Of a stretch of DNA of 52,168 nucleotides, positions 1 through 7,193 are shown in pieces (the stretch's first letter is position 1; the number at the start of each line of letters is the position of its first letter). The stretch is from NCBI GenBank assembly GCA_900545805.1, contig URAL01000010.1, positions 1 to 52,168 on the forward strand, written 5' to 3'. Source of the DNA: an uncultured Eubacteriales bacterium (GTDB taxonomy: Bacteria; Bacillota; Clostridia; Oscillospirales; Oscillospiraceae). The notes under the pieces are model-generated. The model made no database searches and was not told the DNA's origin. It saw only the letters and a program-made list of their open reading frames with translations. A program made the translations under genes and the position numbers.

Positions 1-57
1 TGACGAGCGTAGCGAGATTTTTCGTGAAGCGTAAGCTTCACAAAAAATGTGGCGTTT
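1..57. repeat. Dispersed hairpin repeat, copy A
   Basis: About 53 bp here match, in inverted orientation, the stretch at 29575-29632: both contain GACGAGCGTAGCGAGATTTTT followed by a small hairpin and CACAAAAAATGTGGCG. The internal hairpin (24-41, GTGAAGC-gtaa-GCTTCAC) keeps its stem position but differs in sequence between the copies, as expected of a structured repeat. The left end may extend beyond the window. It looks like an intergenic REP/MITE-type element. No coding potential is seen. Confidence 0.65.
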
Positions 58-61
58 TTGA

Positions 62-131
62 AGCGCATCAAAAAAGTCCGTGACTTTTTTGATACGCTGA
101 AAAAGCGGTATCTGTTAAGATGCCGCTTTTT
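62..131 (+). terminator. Two stacked terminator-like hairpins upstream of ppaC
   Basis: The first hairpin pairs 62-78 with 82-98 (17-bp stem, one mismatch, 3-nt loop). The second pairs 100-113 with 118-131 (AAAAAGCGGTATCT with AGATGCCGCTTTTT, one G-U pair) and ends in a U-run, a strong intrinsic terminator that can work in both directions. It would end transcription of a gene left of the window and insulate ppaC. Confidence 0.75.
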
Positions 132-134
132 CTG

Positions 135-162
135 TTGACTTTTAAAAATCTCATACTATAAT
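135..162 (+). promoter_or_regulatory. Sigma-A-type promoter for ppaC
   Basis: TTGACT (135-140) and TATAAT (157-162) are 16 bp apart, directly after the terminator, and are followed by GGAGG at 181-185 and ATG at 194. Confidence 0.75.
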
Positions 163-193
163 TGTGGGGCATTGAATATCGGAGGGTAAAGCG

Positions 194-1804
194 ATGAATG
201 AAATTTTTGTGGTGGGACACCGCAACCCGGACACCGACTCGATCGTCGCGGCGATGAGCTACGCCGCGCTGCGAAACGCGCTCGGCGACAGGGAGTATAC
301 GGCGGCCTGCCTCGGACATATAAGCGACGAGACGCAGCGTATGCTCGATAAGTTCGGCTTCGAGCCGCCGCGTCAGATAAATGACGTGCGCACGCAGGTG
401 CGCGATCTCGATTTCGATACGCCCCCTGCGCTCAACTCCTCGGTAACGATGAGCAGAGCCTGGTCAATGATGCGCGAGGAGAAGATATCCGTCATCCCCG
501 TCATAAACGAGGACGGAACGCTCTACGGAACGCTATCGGCGGGAGATATTGCGTCGTACAGTCTGCTGACGATCATCGACCCGCACATTGACAATGTTCC
601 GCTTTATAATATTCTGAGCGTGCTTGAGGGCAAGGTGCTCAACGAGGACGCGGAGCTTTACGACTGCATCTCCGGCAACGTCGCCATAGCGCTGCCGCAA
701 AGCTGCGAGACGCTTTTATTCAATGACCCCGACAGCATAGTTTTGTGCGGCGATCAGCCGGACATGGTCGAGCGTGCGCTCACTCTCGGCGTGAACTGCA
801 TCATCCTGTGCCAGACCGAGGCGAAAAAGCAGTGGCTCGAAAACGCGGGGCGGACGTGCATCATATCAACGCCCTTTGACGCGGCGCGTGTCGCAAAGCT
901 CATCTATCAGGCGATCCCCATTTCCCGCCCATGCCACACGGAGGATACGATCTGCTTTCACCTGAGCGATTACATCGACGATGTGCGCGAGGAGGTCTTA
1001 AAAAGCCGCTATCGCTGCTATCCCGTGCTCGACGAGAACGAAAAGGTCGTCGGCACACTGTCGAGATACCATCTGCTGCGTCCGCGCAGAAAGCGCGTCG
1101 TTCTGGTCGATCACAACGAAAAATCGCAGGCCGTTGCAGGACTTGAGCAGGCGGAAATATTGGAGATAATCGACCATCACCGCCTTGCCGATATCCAGAC
1201 CGCGCAGCCTATCCGAATGCGCAACGAGCCCGTCGGCAGCACGACGACGATAATCTGCGGTATGTATCAGGAGCACGGTGTCATGCCCTCTCCGGCGATG
1301 GCGGGGCTTATGGCGGCGGCGATACTGTCCGATACCGTCATGTTCAAATCGCCCACCTGCACAAAGCGTGATATCGCTCTTGCCGAGCGCATGGCGCGCA
1401 TAGCGAACGTCTCGCTCGACGCGCTGGGCAAGGAGCTGTTCTCCGGCTCGTCCGAGGCAAAGCCCGTGTCCGAGCTCATACGCTCGGACTTCAAGGAATT
1501 CCACATCTCCGGTCAGATCCTCGGCGTCGGTCAGATAACGACGCTCGACTCGGTCAAAATGCTTGAGCGGCGTGAGGAGTTTATGGATGAAATGCGCCGG
1601 ATGAAGAAAGACCACGGTTACGATATGGTCATCCTCATGCTCACCGACGTCCTGCTTGAGGGAACGCAGCTTTTGTATGTCGGCAGCGACGATACCATCC
1701 GCCGCGCCTTTTCCGCAGAGCCGAAGGAGAATATGCTTTTCCTTCCCGGCGTAATGAGCCGCAAAAAGCAGATCATACCGATGCTCACGGCCTTGTGGGG
1801 CTAA
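194..1804 (+). CDS. ppaC: CBS-domain family II inorganic pyrophosphatase (Mn-dependent, DHH family)
   Basis: The 536-residue protein hydrolyses pyrophosphate to two phosphates in the cytoplasm. The N-terminal DHH-domain metal motif is HRNPDTDS (residues 9-16); the DHH triad is at about 327-329 and the C-terminal SRKK phosphate-binding motif is near the end. At 536 residues it is much longer than the roughly 310-residue minimal family II enzyme. The extra region (about 65-305) fits a CBS-DRTGG-CBS regulatory insert, which in this subfamily binds adenine nucleotides and makes activity nucleotide-sensitive; that role is family knowledge, not seen directly. The start is supported by GGAGG 8 nt upstream. 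It appears monocistronic, with its own promoter and the inverted-repeat element at 1806-1908 just downstream. Confidence 0.95.
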   Translation: MNEIFVVGHRNPDTDSIVAAMSYAALRNALGDREYTAACLGHISDETQRMLDKFGFEPPRQINDVRTQVRDLDFDTPPALNSSVTMSRAWSMMREEKISVIPVINEDGTLYGTLSAGDIASYSLLTIIDPHIDNVPLYNILSVLEGKVLNEDAELYDCISGNVAIALPQSCETLLFNDPDSIVLCGDQPDMVERALTLGVNCIILCQTEAKKQWLENAGRTCIISTPFDAARVAKLIYQAIPISRPCHTEDTICFHLSDYIDDVREEVLKSRYRCYPVLDENEKVVGTLSRYHLLRPRRKRVVLVDHNEKSQAVAGLEQAEILEIIDHHRLADIQTAQPIRMRNEPVGSTTTIICGMYQEHGVMPSPAMAGLMAAAILSDTVMFKSPTCTKRDIALAERMARIANVSLDALGKELFSGSSEAKPVSELIRSDFKEFHISGQILGVGQITTLDSVKMLERREEFMDEMRRMKKDHGYDMVILMLTDVLLEGTQLLYVGSDDTIRRAFSAEPKENMLFLPGVMSRKKQIIPMLTALWG

Positions 1805-1805
1805 T

Positions 1806-1908
1806 TTGAACGGCCAAAATGCGCCCATGCTGCCCAAAAGGGCTTGGAAATACACAAAGTATGTCCGTCGCCCTTTTGGATTGCCTGAACGCATTTTATC
1901 TCGTTCAA
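1806..1908. repeat. Long imperfect inverted-repeat element, copy 1 (apical core GAAATACACAAAGTAT)
   Basis: The outer arms TTGAACG..AAAATGCG (1806-1823) and CGCATTTTATCTCGTTCAA (1890-1908) are complementary. The inner arms CAAAAGGGC and GCCCTTTTG pair as well, and the apex 1846-1866 folds as an 8-bp stem with loop ACAAA. The 16-nt core GAAATACACAAAGTAT (1847-1862) recurs exactly at 15817-15832 in a second element of the same architecture but different arm sequence. It has no coding potential. It is either a MITE-like element or a conserved structured 3' UTR RNA. Confidence 0.65.
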
Positions 1909-1976
1909 AGGACGGTGATGGTTTATTTGCTGAAAGCCTTTAGCGCAAATCGGCGAATTTTGTTGAAAAGCGGCAA

Positions 1977-2005
1977 TTGACAACAAGCTTTCGGGTGAGT
2001 ATAAT
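1977..2005 (+). promoter_or_regulatory. Consensus sigma-A promoter of the aromatic amino acid operon
   Basis: TTGACA (1977-1982), a 17-bp spacer and TATAAT (2000-2005) form a perfect consensus promoter. The predicted start is near 2012, about 280 nt ahead of pheA. No other convincing promoter lies between here and pheA, so the operon transcript probably includes the whole structured leader. Confidence 0.85.
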
Positions 2006-2011
2006 TTACTC

Positions 2012-2271
2012 ATCTTTAAGGAAAGCGAGGATACGGAAATGACTGAACGCAATGCTGCTATGATAAATTGTTCCGTGTCCGAGTCTGTCCGCAGTGCATC
2101 CATGTCTTTTGACGCAGTACGATTTTATTCGTACTGCGCTTTTTATTATTACGGCCGGGGCAATGCCGCAGAGCAAGGGACGTAACAATGCACGCATAAA
2201 AGCCGCGCTTAAAAAGCGCGAATATTTGTCATTGAATGCGGTCCCTTTGCAGGGGATCGCATATTTTTATT
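2012..2271 (+). promoter_or_regulatory. Candidate leader-peptide transcription attenuator of the pheA-aro operon
   Basis: The leader contains three key elements. Hairpin 1 pairs 2114-2122 with 2129-2137 and is followed by a U-tract at 2140-2149. A small hairpin forms at 2204-2220 (CGCGCTT-aaa-AAGCGCG). Terminator 2 pairs 2236-2245 with 2253-2262 and runs into AUUUUUAUU, ending 20 nt before pheA. A competing pairing joins GCAAGGGAC (2173-2181) to GTCCCTTTGC (2241-2250) and would remove the left arm of terminator 2. A second long-range match is GCGCTTTTT (2136-2144) with AAAAAGCGC (2211-2219). A leader ORF (2039-2185) stops right beside the antiterminator strand. This geometry is expected of ribosome-stalling attenuation: a ribosome at the stop masks 2173-2181 and favours termination, while one stalled at the Tyr codons leaves it free. 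No T-box consensus is present. The folds were drawn by eye. Confidence 0.6.
2039..2185 (+). CDS. Putative aromatic-rich leader peptide (48 residues)
   Basis: The ATG at 2039 is preceded by AAGGAAA and GAGG (2027-2030) at a normal distance. Codons 24-38 encode F-D-A-V-R-F-Y-S-Y-C-A-F-Y-Y-Y: eight Phe or Tyr residues of fifteen, directly ahead of a Phe/Tyr biosynthesis operon. The stop codon (2183-2185) abuts the antiterminator strand 2173-2181. The peptide itself is not expected to have a function; its translation rate would be the sensor. Caution: codons 26-37 coincide with hairpin 1 and its U-tract, and U-rich DNA tends to encode Phe and Tyr, so part of the aromatic bias could be coincidental. 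Confidence 0.5.
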   Translation: MTERNAAMINCSVSESVRSASMSFDAVRFYSYCAFYYYGRGNAAEQGT

Positions 2272-2291
2272 GAAAACACAGAGGTATCGAT

Positions 2292-3398
2292 ATGAACGAA
2301 CTTGAAGCAGCAAGAAATGAGATAAGCCGAATCGATAAGGAAATGGCGAAGCTTTTCGAGCAGCGTATGCACGCCGCCGCCGCGATCGCCGGGTATAAAA
2401 AGCAGCACGGCCTGTCGGTCAAGGATCCCGTGCGCGAAAAGGAGCTTATCGACCGCAACCGTGCGCTTATTGAAAGCGCCGATATCGAGTCATACTATGT
2501 GCAGTTTCTGAAAAAGACCATCGAGCTGTCGTGCGAGTATCAGTCGAAGCTCTTAAACGGAATGAAGGTCACCTACTGCGGCGTCGAGGGCGCGTTTGCG
2601 CATATGGCGGCAAAGCGCATGTTCCCGGAGGCCGGGCTTGTGCCGTATTCAGATTTCGGAGACGCCTACGAGGCCGTCGAGCGCGGCGAATACGACTGCG
2701 TGGTGCTGCCGCTTGAAAACAGCGCCGCCGGTGAGGTCGGAACGGTCATGGATCTCATCTTCTCGGGCGACCTGTTTGTAAATCAGGTTGTTGATCTCCC
2801 GATAGAGCACAATCTGCTCGGCACCGAAGATGCGACGATAGACAGCGTTAAGACCGTTATAAGCCATCCGCAGGCGCTCGAGCAGTGCGGCGAATATATC
2901 CGCGCACACGGCTTTGAGACCGAGACGTTTTCAAACACGGCGCTTGCCGCGCAGTACGTCAGGGAGAAAAACGATGCGGCGATCGCGGCGATAGCCTCGG
3001 ATGAGACCAGTGAGGTGTTCGGCCTCAAGCTCATAGACAAGGTCATTAACGACAGCAAAACGAACACGACGCGCTTCGCCGCGCTCTCGCGTGCGCAGAA
3101 CCGCCCGGCGGGCATGTCAAGCCGCGCCGAGGAGAATTTCATCCTTGTGTTCACCGTCAAAAACGAGGCCGGAGCTCTTGCACAGACGCTCAACATCATC
3201 GGCGCACACGGCTTCAATATGCGAAATCTCCGCTCACGGCCGATGAAGGGCCTCCAGTGGAACTACTTCTTCTACATCGAGGCCGAGGGCAACGTAAACA
3301 ACGAAAACGGCAGGGATATGCTCCGCGAGCTGTCGGCGGTATGCGCAAAGCTCAAGCTTGTCGGCACCTACTACTCAAATCTGAAAATCGGAGAGTGA
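2292..3398 (+). CDS. pheA: Bifunctional chorismate mutase / prephenate dehydratase (P-protein)
   Basis: The 368-residue protein has three domains. An AroQ-type chorismate mutase (about 1-90) has the typical R11/R28-like pattern IDKEMAKLFEQRM and the following K-K-x-H segment. A prephenate dehydratase (about 92-270) starts at VTYCGVEGAF and carries the TTRF catalytic motif. A C-terminal ACT domain (about 283-365) contains the SRP segment of the Phe-binding motif. It converts chorismate to prephenate and then phenylpyruvate, and is probably feedback-inhibited by phenylalanine through the ACT domain. GAGG sits 7 nt before the ATG. It is the first structural gene of the nine-gene operon, with the attenuator-like leader immediately upstream and aroB 6 nt downstream. 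Confidence 0.95.
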   Translation: MNELEAARNEISRIDKEMAKLFEQRMHAAAAIAGYKKQHGLSVKDPVREKELIDRNRALIESADIESYYVQFLKKTIELSCEYQSKLLNGMKVTYCGVEGAFAHMAAKRMFPEAGLVPYSDFGDAYEAVERGEYDCVVLPLENSAAGEVGTVMDLIFSGDLFVNQVVDLPIEHNLLGTEDATIDSVKTVISHPQALEQCGEYIRAHGFETETFSNTALAAQYVREKNDAAIAAIASDETSEVFGLKLIDKVINDSKTNTTRFAALSRAQNRPAGMSSRAEENFILVFTVKNEAGALAQTLNIIGAHGFNMRNLRSRPMKGLQWNYFFYIEAEGNVNNENGRDMLRELSAVCAKLKLVGTYYSNLKIGE

Positions 3399-3404
3399 CT
3401 TTAC

Positions 3405-4412
3405 ATGATCGTCCCCGTAAAAACCGACACATGGGATTATGATATAGTGCTCGAGCCCGGCGCAATCGAAAAGGCCGGAGAGCTTTTGGATTTAAACCGC
3501 CGCACGCTTATCGTGACCGACAGCGGAGTGCCCGTCCGGTACGCCGAGACGGTTGCCGCGCAGTGCAAGGATGCAGTGATAGTAACTATCCCGCAGGGCG
3601 AGCAGAGCAAGTGCTTCGATGAATTCAAGCATCTCTTGCAGGAAATGCTGGACGCTTCATTTACGAGAAGCGACTGCGTCGTCGCCGTCGGCGGAGGTGT
3701 CGTCGGCGACCTGAGCGGCTTTGCCGCATCCTGCTATATGCGCGGCGTGGATTTTTACAATATCCCGACCACGCTCCTGTCGCAGGTCGATTCGTCCATC
3801 GGCGGAAAGACGGCGATAGACTTCGGCGGCGTAAAGAACATCGTCGGCGCGTTTTACCAGCCGAAAAAGGTCGTCATCGACCCCAAGGTGCTCGAAACGC
3901 TCTCGCGCCGCCAGCTCATGGCAGGACTTGCCGAGGCGATAAAAATGGCCGCGACGAACGATGCAGAGCTTTTCTCGCTCATAGAGCGCAGTGCAGACCT
4001 TACGGCCGATCTGCCGGAGATAATCTACCGTGCGCTTATGATAAAAAAGAGCGTCGTCGAGCAAGATCCGCGCGAGACGGGACTGAGAAAGGTGCTCAAT
4101 TTCGGCCACACGATAGGCCACGCGGTCGAGAGCTTCAACGCAGGACGGCTCCTGCACGGCGAGTGCATCGCGCTCGGAATGATACCGATGAGCGGCGAAA
4201 ACGCGGCAATGAGAATAAGAGCAGTGCTTAAAAAATACGGTCTGCCGACTGAAATCGAGCAGACGGCGGACGAGCTTGTGCCCTTTTTGAAGCACGATAA
4301 GAAAACGGGAAAGGACGGCATATCGGCGGTCGTCGTCGATGAGATCGGCAAGTTTCGCCTCTGCCGCATGAGCGCCGGCGAGATACTCTCGCGTCTGGAG
4401 GGAGCGAAATGA
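3405..4412 (+). CDS. aroB: 3-dehydroquinate synthase
   Basis: The 335-residue NAD- and metal-dependent enzyme makes 3-dehydroquinate from DAHP, step 2 of the shikimate pathway. Diagnostic motifs are the nucleotide-binding VAVGGGVVGDLSGFAA, then the PTTLLSQVDSSIGGKT and GxxKNIVGAFYQP blocks. The metal ligands fit the E of GLAEAIK, the first H of FGHTIGH and the H of LLHGE. It is slightly shorter than the usual 350-360 residues. GGAGAG inside the end of pheA provides the ribosome site, and the stop overlaps the aroC start by 4 nt (ATGA). Confidence 0.95.
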   Translation: MIVPVKTDTWDYDIVLEPGAIEKAGELLDLNRRTLIVTDSGVPVRYAETVAAQCKDAVIVTIPQGEQSKCFDEFKHLLQEMLDASFTRSDCVVAVGGGVVGDLSGFAASCYMRGVDFYNIPTTLLSQVDSSIGGKTAIDFGGVKNIVGAFYQPKKVVIDPKVLETLSRRQLMAGLAEAIKMAATNDAELFSLIERSADLTADLPEIIYRALMIKKSVVEQDPRETGLRKVLNFGHTIGHAVESFNAGRLLHGECIALGMIPMSGENAAMRIRAVLKKYGLPTEIEQTADELVPFLKHDKKTGKDGISAVVVDEIGKFRLCRMSAGEILSRLEGAK

Positions 4413-5512
4413 AAAACAGCTTCGGTCAAAGCGTCTGTCTGACTCTTTTCGGTGAAAGCCACGGCGCGGCGGTGGGCTGTGTCATCGACGGGCTTGCGCC
4501 GGGTATAAAAATCGACGAGGACTTCATCGCACGGCAGCTGACGCGCCGCCGCCCGTCCTCGGCGATAGATACGCCCCGGCAGGAAAAGGACGAGTTTAAG
4601 ATAATAAGCGGCGCATTTGACGGCAAAACGACCGGAACGCCGCTGTGCATAGTCATCCCCAATGAGAATACGCGCAGCAGCGACTATGACTACGGCCCGG
4701 CGCGCCCGTCGCACGCGGACTATTCAGCGTATTGCAAATACCACGGCTATGAGGATTTTCGCGGCGGAGGGCATTTTTCCGGAAGGATAACCGCGGCACT
4801 CGTCGCGGCAGGAGGCGTGCTCATCCCGGCGCTCGAGGGCATAGGCATAAGCCTTGCGACGCATATTTATAAATGCGCGGGAGTTTCCGACCGTGCGTTC
4901 GGAGAAGACCTTGCGGGCGATATAAAAGAACTTTCCGAAAAAAGCTTTCCCGTTTTGGATGATACCAGCGGCGAGGAGATGACGCGGCGCATACTTCAGG
5001 CGCGGGAGGCTGCCGACAGCGTCGGAGGCGTGACGGAAACAGTCATATGCGGCGCTCCGGCCGGAGTCGGCGAGCCGTGGTTTGACAGCGTTGAGAGCGT
5101 TATATCCCACGCTGTGTTCTCGCTCGGCGGGGTAAAGGGAATAGAGTTCGGCGCGGGCTTTGCCGTCGCTGATATGCGCGGAAGCCGGTGCAACGACCCG
5201 TTCAGGGTCGAGGACGGGAAAATAATAACGACTACAAACAATAACGGCGGCGTCAACGGCGGCATAACAAACGGTATGCCCATCGTTTTCCGCTGTGCGG
5301 TAAAGCCCACGCCGTCGATAGCAAGGCCGCAGGACACGGTGGACTTCATAAAAAATGAAAACACCCGGCTGAGCATACACGGGCGGCACGATCCGGCGAT
5401 AATCCGCAGGATATGCCCGGTGCTTGACAGCGTCGCGGCACTGTGCATTGCAGATATGCTCAGTGCTCGATACGGCACGGATGTGCTGACGAAAGGAGCC
5501 GACGAAAGATGA
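4409..5512 (+). CDS. aroC: Chorismate synthase
   Basis: The 367-residue protein converts EPSP to chorismate using reduced FMN, step 7 of the pathway. The N-terminal signature GESHGAAVGCVIDGLAPG is followed by the R-R-R-P segment and RPSHADY, then FRGGGHFSGRITA, all characteristic of the family. It is translationally coupled to aroB (4-nt overlap), and its own stop overlaps the aroE-aroK start at 5509-5512. Confidence 0.96.
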   Translation: MKNSFGQSVCLTLFGESHGAAVGCVIDGLAPGIKIDEDFIARQLTRRRPSSAIDTPRQEKDEFKIISGAFDGKTTGTPLCIVIPNENTRSSDYDYGPARPSHADYSAYCKYHGYEDFRGGGHFSGRITAALVAAGGVLIPALEGIGISLATHIYKCAGVSDRAFGEDLAGDIKELSEKSFPVLDDTSGEEMTRRILQAREAADSVGGVTETVICGAPAGVGEPWFDSVESVISHAVFSLGGVKGIEFGAGFAVADMRGSRCNDPFRVEDGKIITTTNNNGGVNGGITNGMPIVFRCAVKPTPSIARPQDTVDFIKNENTRLSIHGRHDPAIIRRICPVLDSVAALCIADMLSARYGTDVLTKGADER

Positions 5513-6747
5513 AATACGGACTTATAGGCGAGCATCTTAAGCACAGCTATTCCTGCGAGATCCACGCGCAGATAGCCGATTACGAATATGAGCTGCACGA
5601 AATTCCGCCCTCCGGGCTCGGCGGGTTTCTGAAAAAGCGTGAGTTTAACGCGATAAACGTGACGATACCCTATAAGCAGGACGTTATTCCGTATCTTGAC
5701 GAGATATCCGATACGGCAAAGCGCATAGGCGCGGTGAACACCATCGTAAACCGAAACGGCAGGCTCTATGGCGACAACACCGATTTTGCCGGCATGCTTG
5801 CGCTTGCAAAGCACATAGGCGTCGATATGAAGGGCAGGAAGGTCCTCATCCTCGGCACGGGAGGAGCTTCAAAGACCGGCCATGCGCTGGCGGAATATAT
5901 GGGTGCGCAGAGCGTTTTCTACGTCTCGCACAGCGGGAAAGACGGCAGCATAACTTACGAGCAGGCCGTCACCGAGCACAGCGACGCGCAGATAATCATA
6001 AATGCAACGCCAGTGGGTATGTTTCCGAAGCAGGACGGCAGACCCATCGACATTTCGGCGTTTCCGAAGCTCGAGGGCGTTATTGACGCGATATATAATC
6101 CTCTGCGCACGAATCTGATCCTTGACGCGCAGGAGAGAGGCATCCCGGCCGAGGGCGGACTTTATATGCTCTCGGCGCAGGCGGTGCACGCGTCGGCGGT
6201 GTTTCGGGATATCCCGCTCGATGAAAGCCTTGTAGACAAGGCATTTAAGAGCGTCAAAAACGATAAGCAGAGCATCGTCCTCATCGGTATGCCCTCGAGC
6301 GGCAAAACGACCGTCGGCAGAATTCTCGCCGAAAAATGCGGAAAGCAGCTTGCGGATACGGACGAATATATAGTCAGGAAGATCGGCATGCCCATATCGG
6401 ATTTCTTCGCAAAGCACGGCGAGGCGGAGTTCAGAAAGATAGAAAAGGAAACGGTGGCCGAGCTTTCGGCAACGGGCGGCAGGATCATAGCGACCGGCGG
6501 CGGCGCGGTGCTCGATGCGGAAAATGTGCGCGCACTCAAGCAGAACGGAGTTCTCGTTTTCCTCGACCGCAGACCGGAAAACCTCATCGCAACCGACGAC
6601 AGGCCGCTTGCCTCGCGCCGCAGTGCGCTTGAAAAGCTCTATGCCGAGCGATATGATATATACTGCGCCGCGGCGGAGCTGCACATTGACGCCAATACCA
6701 CGCCCGAAGCGGAGGCAGACGCAATATTAAAGGAGCTTGCAAAATGA
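5509..6747 (+). CDS. aroE-aroK: Shikimate dehydrogenase - shikimate kinase fusion
   Basis: The 412-residue protein joins two consecutive pathway enzymes. The AroE part (about 1-255) shows MKYGLIGEHLKHSYS (shikimate-binding Ser pair in a variant HSYS form), the catalytic Lys in NVTIPYK, the Asp in DNTDFAG and the NADP loop LGTGGAS. The AroK part (about 258-412) has the P-loop GMPSSGKTT, the DTDEYI motif, the shikimate-binding Arg in EFRKIE, the GGGAV motif and the lid segment DDRPLASRR. The frame is uninterrupted and both halves look complete, so this is a real fusion rather than a frameshift artefact. The ATG at 5509 overlaps the aroC stop; an in-frame upstream extension exists but lies inside aroC and lacks AroE homology. 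Confidence 0.93.
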   Translation: MKYGLIGEHLKHSYSCEIHAQIADYEYELHEIPPSGLGGFLKKREFNAINVTIPYKQDVIPYLDEISDTAKRIGAVNTIVNRNGRLYGDNTDFAGMLALAKHIGVDMKGRKVLILGTGGASKTGHALAEYMGAQSVFYVSHSGKDGSITYEQAVTEHSDAQIIINATPVGMFPKQDGRPIDISAFPKLEGVIDAIYNPLRTNLILDAQERGIPAEGGLYMLSAQAVHASAVFRDIPLDESLVDKAFKSVKNDKQSIVLIGMPSSGKTTVGRILAEKCGKQLADTDEYIVRKIGMPISDFFAKHGEAEFRKIEKETVAELSATGGRIIATGGGAVLDAENVRALKQNGVLVFLDRRPENLIATDDRPLASRRSALEKLYAERYDIYCAAAELHIDANTTPEAEADAILKELAK

Positions 6748-7193
6748 AAATTCTTGTTCTCAACGGGCCTAATATCAACATTCTCGGCATCAGAGAGCCG
6801 GAGATATACGGCAGACAAAGCTATAAGGATCTGCTCAAAATGATAAGCGGACACGCAGAGGAGAAGGGCGTTACGGTCGAGTTTTACCAGTCAAACCATG
6901 AGGGAGACCTCGTTGACGCCATACAGAGGGCGTACTTTGACGGCATTGACGGCATCGTGTTCAACCCCGCGGCGTACACGCACACCTCCGTAGCGATAGC
7001 GGACGCGGTAAAGGGCATCGGTATACCGACAGCGGAGGTGCACATATCCGAGGTGTCCGAGCGCGAGGCCTTCAGGCAGACAAGCTACATCCGCAGCGTC
7101 GCGGTAAAGACTGTCTGCGGCCATGGCCTTGCAGGCTACAACGAGGCGCTTGATTTTCTTGTTGATTACATCGGAGAGAAAAATGAAGCTTAA
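6744..7193 (+). CDS. aroQ: Type II 3-dehydroquinate dehydratase
   Basis: The 149-residue protein is the usual length for the dodecameric type II enzyme that converts 3-dehydroquinate to 3-dehydroshikimate. Recognisable blocks are LNGPNINILGIREPEIYG with the catalytic Tyr, QSNHEG, FNPAAYTHTS and the catalytic His in AEVHISE. It overlaps the aroE-aroK stop by 4 nt and the aroA start by 11 nt, so it is tightly coupled. Confidence 0.95.
   Translation: MKILVLNGPNINILGIREPEIYGRQSYKDLLKMISGHAEEKGVTVEFYQSNHEGDLVDAIQRAYFDGIDGIVFNPAAYTHTSVAIADAVKGIGIPTAEVHISEVSEREAFRQTSYIRSVAVKTVCGHGLAGYNEALDFLVDYIGEKNEA

Noticed and set aside
998..1894. Long minus-strand frames across ppaC, and similar ones across aro genes
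   Set aside because: GC-rich third positions make long antisense frames common here; none has a ribosome site or a domain.
2150..2291. T-box riboswitch ahead of pheA
   Set aside because: The conserved T-box sequence (AGGGTGGNACCGCG-like) is absent; the pairing logic fits leader-peptide control better.
5443..5508. N-terminal extension of AroE-AroK starting at 5443
   Set aside because: It lies within aroC coding sequence and has no AroE similarity; the ATGA overlap at 5509 is the natural start.
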